DNA from: Candidatus Dormiibacter inghamiae | Lineage (GTDB): Bacteria > Chloroflexota > Dormibacteria > Dormibacterales > Dormibacteraceae | Length of the DNA: 64,000 nucleotides | Direction: 5' to 3' | Assembly: GCA_016464825.1 (NCBI GenBank) | Contig: JAEKNQ010000033.1 | Span: 1 to 64,000, forward strand | In this document: in pieces, positions 36,259 to 45,675 of the stretch | How positions within the stretch are numbered: position 1 is the stretch's first letter | Layout of the letters: each line of letters opens with the position of its first letter | Program-made: the position numbers and the translations under genes | The notes under the pieces: model-generated | Told to the model about the DNA's origin: nothing | The model's input: only the letters and a program-made list of their open reading frames with translations | The model's database searches: none

Positions 36259-38475
36259 TCAGCGTCCGGGCGGACTCGGCCGAGGCGGCGAGCACTGCGG
36301 CGGACAGTGGCCCGCGACTGGACCGCCAGGATCGGGCGGGACGCCCGGCGCCGCCGAAGGCGTCGGAGCGCCGGGCGCACCCGGGGAGGGACTGGCCGCC
36401 GGCGTGGCCTTCACCTCGCCGTTAAGGCTCTCGACCCCAGGCGCATCCTTCAACGCCCAGCTGTTGCCGGCGGCCTTCATCACGTCGCTGGGCGGCTGGT
36501 ACCACTCGTTCGGCTGGCCCTTCAGCGCCCCCTCCATGAAGCGATGCCAGGCGGGCGCCGCTACGTAGACGCCGTCTGAGTTGCCGCTCATGAAGTGTTG
36601 CTTGTTCGGGTCTGGCGATTGGTCGCCAACCCAGAAGACGCTGGCCAGCTGCGGCGTCCAGCCCACCGTCAACGCGTCGTGGAAGTTCTCGGTGGTTCCC
36701 GTCTTGGCGGCGGCATGGCGGTCAGTCAGATGCAGCGGGGTGCCTCGGCCGAAGACGAGGCTGCGGTTCTGATCGTCGTCGAGGATGGAAGAGATCATGA
36801 ATGCGACGCCGGGATCGAGCGCCAGGCGCTTGCCGCGCTCGGGGTCTGCCTGGTACAGCGTCTGGCCTCGGTTCGTCGTCACCTGCAGGATCACCTCCGG
36901 CTGGTGGTAGTAGCCGAGATCGGCCAGCACCGAAAGCGCAGCCACATGTTGGAGCAAGGTGATGGCGTGGCCGCCGAGAGTCAACGTCGGTCCGTATTGA
37001 GTGGGAGCAGCATCCGGCTGGCCCCCGGCCAGCGGCCGCAAACCGAGGTTGCGGTAGAAGTCGACGAGCTGCGGAATGCCTACCGCCTCCTCCGCCTTCA
37101 CCGCTGACACGTTGAGTGAATTGGCCAGCGCCACCCGCAGCGGTTGGGGTCCGTAGTAGGTGTTGACGTTGTAGTTGTGGGGGGTGAACTTACCGCCGCC
37201 CGGAATCGGGACTGAGTAGTCCTTTGGCCCGTCCAGGATCAGCGTGTCCATGGTGGCCTTGCGGCTGTTGATCAGCGCCGCATACGTGTAGGGCTTGACG
37301 GAGGAGCCCGGATTCACAGGCACGTCGCCCACGAAATCGAAGTTCCCGGCTGGTCCATTGAAGTCCGGCGACCCGACATAGGCGATGAGCTCACCGTTGC
37401 GCGGATCCATGGCGACCATGGCTGAGGTCAGGAGCCCTTCTTTGTCCCGGAACTTGTTGGCGTTCAGGTTGTCCCGCACGACCTGCTCGCCGAGCTGCTG
37501 CTGCTTCCAGTCCAGCGTCGTGCGGACGATCAGCTGCTGATCTGAGTTGGCGAGGCCCAGCCGCTCCAGCTCAGCCTGGACGTAGTTGACGAACTGCGTC
37601 GCCAGGGCACCGTTCGTCGGCGCGTTGATCTGCAGCACTTCGGCCGCGGCCTTGTCCCGCTCGTCGACTGTGATGTCGCCGGCCCGCAGCATGGCGTCCA
37701 GCACCTCCGCCTGCCGCACCTTGGCCGCCGGGAGGCGAAGCACAGGGTCGTAGCTCGAGGGCGATTGGGGTAGGCCGGCCAGAAGTGCTGACTCGGCCAA
37801 ATCCAGCTCCTTGGCGTGCTTGTGAAAGTAGGTGAGCGCGGCCGACTCCACGCCGTACTGCTGCTCTGAGTAGTTGTTCTGGTTCAGATACATCTGCAGG
37901 ATCTGCTGCTTGGAGTAGGACTGATTGAGCTGATAGGCCAACGCAAGTTCTTTGAGCTTGCGCTGGTAGGTCTGATCGGAGTTCAGGAAGCGCTGCTTCA
38001 CCAGCTGCTGGGTGATGGTGGATCCACCACCCACCACTGTGCCGTGGCGAACGTCAGCCAGAGCGGCCCTGAGGATGCCCTGGGCGTCATAGCCCTCATT
38101 CCTCCAGAAAGTCCTGTCCTCCGTGTCGACGGTGGCCTGGATCAGCTTGGGCGAGATCTTGTCAAGCGTGACGTCCTGGTGATGGTCTCCGTGATGGCCG
38201 ATGTCGGCCAGCTGGGCGCCGTTACGGTCGTAGATCAGGGTGTCGCCCCGAAACGCGCTGGAGTCGAGCCCCTGGACCGAGGGCAGGCTGTCGAAGAACG
38301 AGGTGGCATAGACGTCGCCGACCCCGGCCAGCACTATCAATCCGCAGAGGAGGATCAAGAGCGTACGCAGGGCCGCCCGGCGGGAACGCTGGCGACCCAG
38401 CGGGGACCAGGGGGCATGCAGCCTCGCTCTTGGCCGGCGCCCCGAATCCGTTACGTAATGGGAAGGGTCCTTCAT
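36259..38475 (-). CDS. Class A penicillin-binding protein (PBP1A-like)
   Basis: The 738-residue bifunctional peptidoglycan synthase has a cytoplasmic basic start, one membrane anchor (about residues 36-58) and a GT51 transglycosylase domain (catalytic Glu in VDTEDRTFW; GGSTITQQLVKQRFL). The transpeptidase domain has SSVK (GSSVKPY), SLN (LANSLNVSAVKA) and KTGT (AAKTGTTENFHD). The C-terminus is a Pro/Ala/Gly/Ser tail. It polymerises and cross-links glycan outside the membrane. A TAGAAT lies 12 nt upstream of ATG 38475. Confidence 0.94.
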   Translation of the reverse strand: MKDPSHYVTDSGRRPRARLHAPWSPLGRQRSRRAALRTLLILLCGLIVLAGVGDVYATSFFDSLPSVQGLDSSAFRGDTLIYDRNGAQLADIGHHGDHHQDVTLDKISPKLIQATVDTEDRTFWRNEGYDAQGILRAALADVRHGTVVGGGSTITQQLVKQRFLNSDQTYQRKLKELALAYQLNQSYSKQQILQMYLNQNNYSEQQYGVESAALTYFHKHAKELDLAESALLAGLPQSPSSYDPVLRLPAAKVRQAEVLDAMLRAGDITVDERDKAAAEVLQINAPTNGALATQFVNYVQAELERLGLANSDQQLIVRTTLDWKQQQLGEQVVRDNLNANKFRDKEGLLTSAMVAMDPRNGELIAYVGSPDFNGPAGNFDFVGDVPVNPGSSVKPYTYAALINSRKATMDTLILDGPKDYSVPIPGGGKFTPHNYNVNTYYGPQPLRVALANSLNVSAVKAEEAVGIPQLVDFYRNLGLRPLAGGQPDAAPTQYGPTLTLGGHAITLLQHVAALSVLADLGYYHQPEVILQVTTNRGQTLYQADPERGKRLALDPGVAFMISSILDDDQNRSLVFGRGTPLHLTDRHAAAKTGTTENFHDALTVGWTPQLASVFWVGDQSPDPNKQHFMSGNSDGVYVAAPAWHRFMEGALKGQPNEWYQPPSDVMKAAGNSWALKDAPGVESLNGEVKATPAASPSPGAPGAPTPSAAPGVPPDPGGPVAGHCPPQCSPPRPSPPGR

Positions 38476-38487
38476 TGAGCAGGGGGG

Positions 38488-38493
38488 ATTCTA
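38488..38493 (-). promoter_or_regulatory. -10 hexamer TAGAAT for the PBP gene
   Basis: TAGAAT (minus) ends 12 nt before ATG 38475, so the 5' leader would be only a few nucleotides. The rest of the 184-nt gap holds an imperfect inverted repeat around 38599-38646 (GAGCTGAC against GTTAGCTC) of unknown role. Confidence 0.45.
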
Positions 38494-38659
38494 GGCACGT
38501 TCAGCCTGGGTGCCCATTGTGCGGGCGTACGTGCTGGCGAGAACCGCGGCAGGCGAGAAAAGGTAACGCGGCCGCCGGCCCGATCTCCCACATCAAGAAG
38601 AGCTGACGGAAAGCGGGTCCCCTACGTACGTCCTCTTCAGTTAGCTCGGATTCGATGCT

Positions 38660-39403
38660 CTAGGCGTTGCCGAGGGGACTGCTCGCGGTCGTCAGGTTGA
38701 CTACTGCCACCACACCCTCGATGGAGTGCGCGCGCTCAGCGGCCGCATCAGCCGCCGAGGCATCCCCAACAGCGCCGCGCAGGTAGACGGTGCGGCCCTC
38801 CACGGCCACTCGAAGACCCTGCGGATTCTCGCCGATGGCAGCTCGCACCTTCGACTCCAGTTCTGCTTCGCCCAGCGCTACGCTGCCGGCGCCACCGTTC
38901 CCGCGAACCTTCTGGACCTTGTCCATCACGCCGCCGATGCCCTGGGTCTGAACCTTGTCCACCACGCCCCCGATCCCGCCCAACTCCGCATAGCGCTGGC
39001 GGGCAGTCCGCTGCAGCTGCTTGGCCTGTCCGGCCAGGGCTTCGCGGCGGCCGCGGTCGTAGGCCAGATAGGCGATCGCCGCCCCCAGTCCGATCAGAAG
39101 CAGCCCACCCGCGATGGGCAGACCGCGGCGACGGGGCTGGGGACGAAGTCGTTCTTCGACCGAGGCGAGCAGGGAATCCGCATAGCGGCCGCCCTGGTCC
39201 GCGTAGCGCGCCCCCTGCTTCTTAGCCAGCTTCGAATACCGCTCGCTGTGCTTACGCGCCTCCTTGGCGTACTTGCTGCCGCGATCGCGGAGGTCATCCA
39301 CGTCGACGCCCTCGAATCGGCGCTCCAACGAGTTCCGCAGGGAGGTCAGGCCCTTGATGAGCTGATCGAGCGCCAGCTCTCCTGTCGATAGTGCTGTTTT
39401 CAT
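38660..39403 (-). CDS. Membrane-anchored coiled-coil protein with C-terminal BON domain
   Basis: The 247-residue protein has an N-terminal charged helical/coiled-coil region (SLERRFEGVDVDDLRDRGSK and repeats around KQGARYADQGGRYAD), one membrane segment near 100-117 (GGLLLIGLGAAIAYLAY) and repeats with GGVVDKVQTQGIGG. A BON domain follows (ELESKVRAAIGENPQGLRVA, then GRTVYLRGAVGDAS). BON domains bind phospholipid or help envelope stability. It begins 5 nt after the previous gene, so both belong to the unit divergent from sufR. Confidence 0.8.
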   Translation of the reverse strand: MKTALSTGELALDQLIKGLTSLRNSLERRFEGVDVDDLRDRGSKYAKEARKHSERYSKLAKKQGARYADQGGRYADSLLASVEERLRPQPRRRGLPIAGGLLLIGLGAAIAYLAYDRGRREALAGQAKQLQRTARQRYAELGGIGGVVDKVQTQGIGGVMDKVQKVRGNGGAGSVALGEAELESKVRAAIGENPQGLRVAVEGRTVYLRGAVGDASAADAAAERAHSIEGVVAVVNLTTASSPLGNA

Positions 39404-39408
39404 AGGCC

Positions 39409-39945
39409 CTAGGCTACGCCGTTGGACGTTTCTTCGGCCAATTTGGCACCGATCGCGAAGACGTCGGCGGCGGGGCTCAGGCGCTCCTGCCGGGTGCCCG
39501 GAAAGTGAACGCGCACGCCAGGTCGGCCAGGTCCGCCCAGCTCCCAGCCGGCTGCGAACAAATCTGCGGCCTGCTGGAAGTCTCGGGCCTGCACAATCTG
39601 CTTGCCATCGGTGAACGCGATGGTCTGCTGCCGAGCGCCGGGAAAGCCGAGCCGGACCTCCCCTCCCGTCTTCAAGTTGAACCTGTAATCGTCGAAAGAC
39701 CCTTCCGCCGCGGCGGCGATCAGCGCCTCCATGCTGACCGAATTTCCTGCCCGCATGTCCAGCTTCACGCTCTTGCGACGCTCCATCGAGCGCAGGCGCT
39801 CGCGACGGCGGAGCTCCACGAGACAGCCATCGCGCTCGGCGCGCAGCCGGCCGAGCTCCTCCTCCAGCGGTCGCATCTGTGCCATCAGTCGCTCGACGCG
39901 CTCCTTCAGTTCGGCGTCGGCAAGCTGCTCGAGCTGGTCACTCAT
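39409..39945 (-). CDS. Hypothetical protein divergent from sufR
   Basis: From ATG 39945 there are 178 residues. A coiled coil (about 1-55, ELKERVERLMAQMRPLEEELGRL) precedes a domain with two similar halves, KTGGEVRLGFPGARQQTIAF and GRPGVRVHFPGTRQERL, suggesting an internal duplication. The start is set by TAAACT (39959-39954) 8 nt upstream. Because the SufR-type site lies next to this -10, the gene may answer to Fe-S status. No family is recognised. Confidence 0.65.
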   Translation of the reverse strand: MSDQLEQLADAELKERVERLMAQMRPLEEELGRLRAERDGCLVELRRRERLRSMERRKSVKLDMRAGNSVSMEALIAAAAEGSFDDYRFNLKTGGEVRLGFPGARQQTIAFTDGKQIVQARDFQQAADLFAAGWELGGPGRPGVRVHFPGTRQERLSPAADVFAIGAKLAEETSNGVA

Positions 39946-39953
39946 TGAGACCG

Positions 39954-39959
39954 AGTTTA
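39954..39959 (-). promoter_or_regulatory. -10 hexamer TAAACT for the divergent gene
   Basis: TAAACT (minus) ends 8 nt before ATG 39945. The SufR-type palindrome begins 1 nt beyond it. Confidence 0.5.
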
Positions 39960-39960
39960 T

Positions 39961-39974
39961 CAACCGCCGAGTTG
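39961..39974. promoter_or_regulatory. SufR operator, CAAC-N6-GTTG
   Basis: CAACCGCCGAGTTG is an exact CAAC-N6-GTTG palindrome, the site described for SufR repressors. It lies 1 nt from the minus-strand -10 (39954-39959) and 9 nt before the plus-strand -10 (39984-39989), covering the -35 region of both promoters. Apo/holo SufR could thus control sufR-sufT and the divergent pair together. Confidence 0.7.
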
Positions 39975-39983
39975 ACAAATCGG

Positions 39984-39989
39984 TAGAAT
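39984..39989 (+). promoter_or_regulatory. -10 hexamer TAGAAT for the suf operon
   Basis: TAGAAT ends 9 nt before the sufR ATG at 39999. TTGACA at 39972-39977 is only 6 nt away and cannot be its -35. Confidence 0.55.
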
Positions 39990-39998
39990 TCAAGCCTC

Positions 39999-40628
39999 AT
40001 GGATCGCAAGCCAGACGTCCTCGCGTTTCTGAAGGAGAGCGGACAGGCCAGCCTGGCCCAGGTGGCAAACCATCTCCAGGTTTCGAAGCAGGCGGCCCTG
40101 CGCCATCTCGAGGCCCTGGAGCAGCAGCGCCTGGTCCAGGTGCAGACCGGTGCTCCCAGCGGTCCCGGCCGGCCCGGTCACATCTACCGGCTGACGGAGG
40201 CGGCCCAGCAGGCATTCCCCAGCGGCCACCGTGAGCTGGCCCAAGAGCTGGTCTCCTTCTTGGACGGGGAAGCTCTCGAGCGCTTCTTCGCCAGCCGCTC
40301 GGAACGTCTCGAGCGCCAGTATCAGGAGCGGCTGGCCGGTCGAGACTTGAGTGAGCGCGTGCTGGAGGTGGCCCGGCTGGCGACCGAGAAGGGTCACATG
40401 TCGCAGGTCACCGAGGCGGACGGCAAGCTCTCGCTCAAGCACTGCAACTGCCCCATCGGGGACGTCGCTGTGCGCACAGGCCATGCCTGCCGGCAGGAGC
40501 TCGACATGTACAAGCGCCTGTTCGAGGCCGAAGTCGAACGCAAGACATGGGCAGCTGGTGGTGACACTGACTGCTCCTACGAGATAGTGATTTCCCCGGA
40601 GCAACGCTCTCCGGGGCCACAGGGGTGA
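39999..40628 (+). CDS. sufR: SufR-type Fe-S-sensing transcriptional repressor
   Basis: The 209-residue regulator has an N-terminal winged helix (DVLAFLKESGQASLAQVANH, VSKQAALRHLEALEQQ, then GRPGHIYRLTEAA). The C-terminal domain carries Cys149, Cys151, Cys164 and Cys192, of which three or four would hold a [4Fe-4S] or [2Fe-2S] cluster. The holo form represses suf; cluster loss under iron limitation or oxidative stress relieves it. The CAAC-N6-GTTG site 25 nt upstream implies autoregulation. First gene of the suf operon. Confidence 0.92.
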   Translation: MDRKPDVLAFLKESGQASLAQVANHLQVSKQAALRHLEALEQQRLVQVQTGAPSGPGRPGHIYRLTEAAQQAFPSGHRELAQELVSFLDGEALERFFASRSERLERQYQERLAGRDLSERVLEVARLATEKGHMSQVTEADGKLSLKHCNCPIGDVAVRTGHACRQELDMYKRLFEAEVERKTWAAGGDTDCSYEIVISPEQRSPGPQG

Positions 40629-40634
40629 ACACAG

Positions 40635-41426
40635 TTGGCTGATTTCGAGATCAAGGATTTGCGCGTCGGCGTTGAGGGCCGCGAGATCCTGAAGGGCGTC
40701 TCCCTCCAGGTGAACCGGGGTGAGGTCCACGCAGTGATGGGACCGAACGGCTCGGGCAAGAGCACACTCTCCAATGCCCTGATGGGCCATCCGAGCTACC
40801 AGGTCCTCGGCGGCGAGGTCCTGCTCAACGGGCAGAGCCTGCTCGAACTGCAGCCCGACCAGCGCGCGCGCCTGGGCCTCTATCTCGCCTTTCAGTACCC
40901 CATTGTGGTGCCTGGCGTCACCATGGCCAACTTCCTCCGCACCGCGCTCAACGCCCAGCGCGGCTACGACGGCAAGGATAAGGCCAAGGCGATTGGCCCC
41001 AAGGAGTTCCGCGAGCTGCTGGCCGAGCCGATGAACACGCTGCGGATCGACAAAAGCTTCCTCTCCCGCTACGTCAACGAGGGGTTCTCGGGCGGCGAGA
41101 AGAAGCGGGCCGAGATCCTGCAGATGGCGGTGCTGCGGCCGACGATGGCACTGCTGGACGAGACCGACTCCGGCCTGGACATCGACTCCATCAAGTACGT
41201 GAGTGAGTCGATCAACTCCATGCGGGGGGGCGAGCTCGGCATCCTGATCATCACTCACTACACGCGGATTTTGAAGTTCATCCAGCCTGACTACGTGCAC
41301 GTCTTGGTCAACGGTCAGGTGGTGCGTTCGGGCGGCTCCGAGGTCGCGGACCAGCTGGAGAACACGGGTTATTCGGAATGGGTGGACGAACCCGCCGCGG
41401 CAGCGGCGGTGGCAGAGGAGGTCTAG
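40635..41426 (+). CDS. sufC: Fe-S cluster assembly ATPase SufC
   Basis: The 263-residue ABC-type ATPase has Walker A GPNGSGKSTLSNAL, a Q-loop region (FQYPIVVPGVTMANF), signature FSGGEKKRAEILQ, Walker B MALLDETDSGLDID and switch His in IITHYTRIL. It works with SufB and SufD in the scaffold complex. Start TTG 40635 lies 6 nt after the sufR stop, with AGGGG about 11 nt upstream. It comes before sufB, unlike the mycobacterial R-B-D-C order. Confidence 0.95.
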   Translation: MADFEIKDLRVGVEGREILKGVSLQVNRGEVHAVMGPNGSGKSTLSNALMGHPSYQVLGGEVLLNGQSLLELQPDQRARLGLYLAFQYPIVVPGVTMANFLRTALNAQRGYDGKDKAKAIGPKEFRELLAEPMNTLRIDKSFLSRYVNEGFSGGEKKRAEILQMAVLRPTMALLDETDSGLDIDSIKYVSESINSMRGGELGILIITHYTRILKFIQPDYVHVLVNGQVVRSGGSEVADQLENTGYSEWVDEPAAAAAVAEEV

Positions 41427-41429
41427 GCG

Positions 41430-42839
41430 ATGGCGGTTGCTCCCAGGATCAACGTCGGCGACGACTACAAGGAGAAGTACGGCTTCTTCGATCCCGAGAA
41501 CTACGTCTTCAAGGCAAAGCGAGGGCTTTCCCCCGAAATCATTCAGGAGATCTCTTGGATGAAGCAGGAGCCTGAGTGGATGGCCAAGCTGCGCCTGCGC
41601 GCGCTCGACATCTTCAGGAAGAAGCCGATGCCGACGTGGGGCGCCGATCTCTCCAAGATCGACTTCGAGAACATCTTCTACTACTTGAAGTCGAGCGAGA
41701 AGCAGAGCACTTCCTGGGAGGACGTTCCCGACGACATCAAGCGCACCTTCGACCGCCTGGGCGTGCCCCAGGCCGAGCGCAAGTTCCTGGCCGGCGTGGC
41801 CGCCCAGTACGAGTCCGAGGTCGTCTACCACTCACTGCACAAGGATTTGGAGAAGAAGGGCGTCCTCTTCCTGGACACCGACTCCGGCCTGCGCGACCAT
41901 CCTGAGCTCTTCCAGGAGTACTTCGGCACAGTCATCCCGGCCGCCGACAACAAGTTCGCGGCCCTGAACACGGCAGCCTGGTCGGGCGGCTCCTTCATCT
42001 ATGTGCCCAAGGGCGTGAAGGTCGATATCCCGCTGCAGGCCTACTTCCGCATCAACGCTGAGAACATGGGTCAGTTCGAGCGGACTCTCATCATCTGCGA
42101 CGAGGATTCTTTCGTCCACTACATCGAGGGCTGTACGGCGCCGATCTACACGACCGATTCCCTCCACTCGGCGGTGGTCGAGATCATCGTCAAGAAGGGC
42201 GCTCGCTGCCGCTACACCACCATCCAGAACTGGTCGACCAACGTCTACAACCTGGTCACCAAGCGCGCATTGGCTTACGAGGGCGCGACCATGGAATGGG
42301 TCGATGGCAACCTGGGCTCCGCCGTCACAATGAAGTACCCCTCTGTCTACCTGATGGAGCCCGGCGCCAAGGGCGACGTGCTCTCGATAGCGTTTGCCGG
42401 CAAGGGCCAGCACCAGGACGCGGGGGCCAAGATGGTGCACGCAGCGCCCAACACGACTTCAACCATCACCTCCAAGTCGATCTCCAAAGCGGGCGGCAGG
42501 ACTTCCTACAGGGGCCTGGTCAAGGTCCAGCCCGGCTCCAGCCACGTCAAGTCGTTCGTCAAGTGTGACGCTCTGCTGCTGGACGACCAGTCGATCAGCG
42601 ACACCTATCCCTACATCGAGTGCGATGAGAGCGAGGTCACGATCGGCCACGAGGCGACAGTTTCCAAGGTCTCGGACGAGCAGCTCTTCTATTTGATGAG
42701 CCGCGGCATCAGCCAGGTGGAAGCGGAGACCATGATTGTCAACGGCTTCATCGAGCCGTTCACCAAGGAGCTGCCGCTTGAGTATGCAGTGGAGCTGAAC
42801 CGGCTGATCCAGCTGGAGATGGAGGGCTCTGTCGGTTGA
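41430..42839 (+). CDS. sufB: Fe-S cluster assembly protein SufB
   Basis: The 469-residue scaffold subunit has its start ATG 3 nt after sufC. Typical SufB segments are present: [20 protein letters not shown] at the N-terminus, beta-helix repeats with [16 protein letters not shown], and the C-terminal [20 protein letters not shown] and [20 protein letters not shown]. Conserved Cys and Glu residues there build the nascent cluster. Confidence 0.96.
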   Translation: MAVAPRINVGDDYKEKYGFFDPENYVFKAKRGLSPEIIQEISWMKQEPEWMAKLRLRALDIFRKKPMPTWGADLSKIDFENIFYYLKSSEKQSTSWEDVPDDIKRTFDRLGVPQAERKFLAGVAAQYESEVVYHSLHKDLEKKGVLFLDTDSGLRDHPELFQEYFGTVIPAADNKFAALNTAAWSGGSFIYVPKGVKVDIPLQAYFRINAENMGQFERTLIICDEDSFVHYIEGCTAPIYTTDSLHSAVVEIIVKKGARCRYTTIQNWSTNVYNLVTKRALAYEGATMEWVDGNLGSAVTMKYPSVYLMEPGAKGDVLSIAFAGKGQHQDAGAKMVHAAPNTTSTITSKSISKAGGRTSYRGLVKVQPGSSHVKSFVKCDALLLDDQSISDTYPYIECDESEVTIGHEATVSKVSDEQLFYLMSRGISQVEAETMIVNGFIEPFTKELPLEYAVELNRLIQLEMEGSVG

Positions 42840-44110
42840 CGGCACTGGTCCTGAGCGCCGCCGACGAGCTGGCGGGCCTTCATGACGAGCCTGCCTGGCT
42901 GCGCGCCAAGCGGAGGCAGGCGTTCGCCGTCTACGAGCGGCTGCCGCTGCCCCAGCGCACCGAGGAGGAATGGCGCCGGACGAGCCTCAAGGGCCTGGAC
43001 CTGGACGCGTTCCAAGCCTTTGAGGCGGCCGGCGCTTCTGCGCCCGCCACGCCCATCGCTGACACGGCTGGAGTGCTGCGCCAGAGCGGCTCCGAGCCGG
43101 GCAAGGTGGAGATTGACCCCGAGCTGAGCCGCGCCGGCGTGCTCTTCGTGCCGCTCTCGCAGGCGGCACGCGAATACCCAGAGCTGGTGCAGAAGCACCT
43201 CTTCCAGGAGGTACGGCCTGACCGCGACAAGCTGGCCGCGCTTCACGCCGCGCTGTTCAGCGGTGGCACCTTCCTCTACGTCCCGGACGGCGTCAGCATC
43301 GCGAAGCCGTTCGTCTCCCAGTTTTGGTCCTCGACCGGCGGCGCACTGGTGCTGCCACACACGCTGATCATCGCGGGCCGCGGCAGCTCCTTCAACCACG
43401 TCGACGAGTTCCTCTCGCCGGACCTGGAGCAGCCTTCTTTGACCAGCGGCTCGGCCGAGATCTTCGCCGGAGAGGCCTCGAATGTGGGCTACGTGGCTCT
43501 GCAGCGCTGGGGCAACCACGCTTGGCAGTTCGCCGACGAGCGAGCCCGTCTGGAGAAGGACTCGACTGTCCGCATGGTGCACGCCGGGCTGGGCGCGCGC
43601 TTCAGCAAGAACCGCGTGGAAGCGTCGCTCAACGGCCCTGGCGCTCGGGCGGAGCTGAAGGCGCTTTACTTCGGTACCGGCCAGCAGTTCTTCGACTTCC
43701 ACACGCTCCAGCAGCATGTGGTAGGGCACTCGACCTCGGACCTGCTCTTCAAGGGCGCTCTGCGCGAGCAGGCCCAGAGCGTCTACGCGGGGCTGATCCG
43801 GATCGAGGTGGGCGCCAGCGGGTCGGACGCATACCAGGCCAATCGCAACCTGCTTCTGTCGAACCAGGCCAAGGCGAACTCCATCCCCATGCTCGAGATC
43901 ATGAACAACGACGTGCGCTGCACCCACGGTGCCACCGTGGGCCCTGTGGATCCCGAGCACCTCTTCTATCTGGAGAGCCGGGGCATCCCGCCGATGGTCG
44001 CCCAGAGGATGGTGGTGCACGGCTTCTTCGGCCAGGTGCTGGAGCGCATCCCCGTCCAGCAGGCGCGAGAGCTGGTCGAACAGGAGCTCGAGGATCGGAT
44101 CGGCTTCTAG
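42836..44110 (+). CDS. sufD: Fe-S cluster assembly protein SufD
   Basis: The 424-residue partner of SufB starts at a TTG overlapping the sufB stop (TTGA). It has the N-terminal helical part ([20 protein letters not shown]) and the beta-helix, with [27 protein letters not shown] (in part) near the end; the His in CTHGAT is the conserved SufD residue needed for cluster assembly. Confidence 0.95.
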   Translation: MTALVLSAADELAGLHDEPAWLRAKRRQAFAVYERLPLPQRTEEEWRRTSLKGLDLDAFQAFEAAGASAPATPIADTAGVLRQSGSEPGKVEIDPELSRAGVLFVPLSQAAREYPELVQKHLFQEVRPDRDKLAALHAALFSGGTFLYVPDGVSIAKPFVSQFWSSTGGALVLPHTLIIAGRGSSFNHVDEFLSPDLEQPSLTSGSAEIFAGEASNVGYVALQRWGNHAWQFADERARLEKDSTVRMVHAGLGARFSKNRVEASLNGPGARAELKALYFGTGQQFFDFHTLQQHVVGHSTSDLLFKGALREQAQSVYAGLIRIEVGASGSDAYQANRNLLLSNQAKANSIPMLEIMNNDVRCTHGATVGPVDPEHLFYLESRGIPPMVAQRMVVHGFFGQVLERIPVQQARELVEQELEDRIGF

Positions 44111-44135
44111 TGGACAGTCGGTGCCAGGTGGACCA

Positions 44136-44441
44136 GTGAAACACCTGGTGGGCAAGGTCGAGGACCAGGCGGTCGACACCATTCGCAAGGTCGTCGTCGA
44201 CGGCGAGGAGGTGTGCCTGGCGCATGCTGAGGACGGGGCCTACTACGCCATCTCGGACATCTGCAGCCATGAGGAGTTTTCGCTCAGCGACGGTGAGCTG
44301 TGGGGCCTCCAGGTGGAGTGCCCTGTGCACGGCTCCCGCTTCAATCTGGTCACCGGAGCCTGCTCCGGCCCGCCGGCCACCGAGCCTGTGCGGGCCTATC
44401 CGGTGACTGTGGAAGGAGACGATGTCTACGTCGAGCTCTAG
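44136..44441 (+). CDS. Rieske-type [2Fe-2S] ferredoxin (dioxygenase ferredoxin-like)
   Basis: The 101-residue protein has the Rieske signature CSHEEFSLSDGE...VECPVHGSRF, that is C-x-H and C-x-x-H pairs for one [2Fe-2S] cluster. GTG 44136 follows AGGTGG. It sits between sufD and sufS and overlaps sufS by 20 nt. Similar ferredoxins occur in some actinobacterial suf operons and may supply electrons for assembly or sulfur reduction; that role is inferred. No oxygenase gene is nearby, so a ring-hydroxylation role is unlikely. Confidence 0.9.
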   Translation: MKHLVGKVEDQAVDTIRKVVVDGEEVCLAHAEDGAYYAISDICSHEEFSLSDGELWGLQVECPVHGSRFNLVTGACSGPPATEPVRAYPVTVEGDDVYVEL

Positions 44442-45675
44442 TGCCCTGAATGCCGGTTTGGCCGCGCCGCCGCTGGACGTGGAGCGAATCAGGCGTGACT
44501 TCCCCTTCCTGGCGACTGGCGTGGCCTACCTCGATTCCGCCAACACCTCGCAGCGACCGCTGCCGGTGCTGGCGGCGATGGACGCCTACCATACGCAGTT
44601 CAACGCCAACGTCCACCGCGGCGCCTACAAAGCCTCGGAGCAGGCGACCGAGCGGTACGAGGCGACCCGCGAGACTGTCAGGCGCTTTCTCAACGCCCGC
44701 TCCCGGCGCGAGATCATCTACACCCGCGGCACCACGGAGGGCATCAACCTGGTCGCCCATTCGTGGGCTCGGCCCAGCCTGCGCCCGGGCGACCTGATGG
44801 TGCTGACGATCATGGAGCACCACTCCAATTTGGTGCCCTGGCAGCTGGTCGCCGAAGCGACGGGGGCCAGGATCGAGTACGTCGACATCGACGAGGGGGG
44901 CGAGCTCCGCCAGGATCAATTCAGGGCGCTGCTGGAACAGGAGCCCAAGCTGGTCGCCTTCGCCCAAGTGTCAAACAACCTTGGCACCATCAATCCCTAT
45001 CGAGAGATGACGGCCGCGGCCAAGGCCGCCGGGGCGGTGGTCTTGATCGATGGGGCGCAGGGGGCGCCGCATCTGGGCGTCGACGTCCAGGCGACCGGCT
45101 GCGACTTCTACGCCTTCAGCGGACACAAGATCTGCGGTCCGACAGGGGCCGGCATCCTCTACGGCCGGCGCGAGCTGCTGGAGGCGATGCCGCCGTTCAT
45201 GGCCGGCGGTGACATGATCAAGACTGTCACCACCAGCGGAACCACCTTCGCGCCGCTCCCCGAGAAGTTCGAAGCCGGAACTCAGGCGATCGCGCAGGTC
45301 ATCGGGCTCGGCACAGCCATCGACTACGTGAGCGAGATCGGCCTCGCCGCCATCCACGAGCATGAGCAGCAGCTGACCGAATACGCGCTGGAAGCGATGT
45401 CCGAGATCGACGGACTGCGCCTGTTCGGTCCACCGGCGCAGCGCCGCGCGGGCGTCGTGCCGTTCGATCTGGCAGGTGTGCATCCGCATGACGTGGCCAC
45501 CATCTTGGACCGCCACGGCGTCGCGGTCCGGGCCGGCCATAACTGCGCGCAGCCGCTGATGCGGCGGCTCGACGTGCCGGCCGTTGCTCGTGCGTCGTTC
45601 TACCTGTACACGACGCGCGCCGAGGTGGACCGCCTGCTGGTCGCCCTCAGAGATGCCCAGAGGATCTTCGCCTGA
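44422..45675 (+). CDS. sufS: Cysteine desulfurase SufS
   Basis: The 417-residue PLP enzyme of the group II type has PLP Lys in FSGHKICGPTGAG, HHSNLVPWQ near residue 134 (stacking His) and catalytic Cys in RAGHNCAQPL near 375 within the short group II lobe. It removes sulfur from cysteine and hands the persulfide to SufU, the next gene, whose ATG overlaps its stop by one base. Confidence 0.96.
   Translation: MSTSSSSALNAGLAAPPLDVERIRRDFPFLATGVAYLDSANTSQRPLPVLAAMDAYHTQFNANVHRGAYKASEQATERYEATRETVRRFLNARSRREIIYTRGTTEGINLVAHSWARPSLRPGDLMVLTIMEHHSNLVPWQLVAEATGARIEYVDIDEGGELRQDQFRALLEQEPKLVAFAQVSNNLGTINPYREMTAAAKAAGAVVLIDGAQGAPHLGVDVQATGCDFYAFSGHKICGPTGAGILYGRRELLEAMPPFMAGGDMIKTVTTSGTTFAPLPEKFEAGTQAIAQVIGLGTAIDYVSEIGLAAIHEHEQQLTEYALEAMSEIDGLRLFGPPAQRRAGVVPFDLAGVHPHDVATILDRHGVAVRAGHNCAQPLMRRLDVPAVARASFYLYTTRAEVDRLLVALRDAQRIFA

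Noticed and set aside
36177-36380. N-terminal extension of trigger factor to 36380
   Set aside because: The extension is Arg-rich, unlike trigger factor, and would lie upstream of the -10 box at 36187-36192.
38590-38650. Possible riboswitch between the BON and PBP genes (GAGCTGAC ... GTTAGCTC, GGGTCCCC)
   Set aside because: Motif order does not match the c-di-AMP ydaO consensus or any other class I could recall. Kept only as an imperfect inverted repeat.
39972-39989. TTGACA plus TAGAAT as a normal -35/-10 pair for sufR
   Set aside because: The spacer is only 6 nt. TTGACA is largely explained by the GTTG half of the SufR palindrome.
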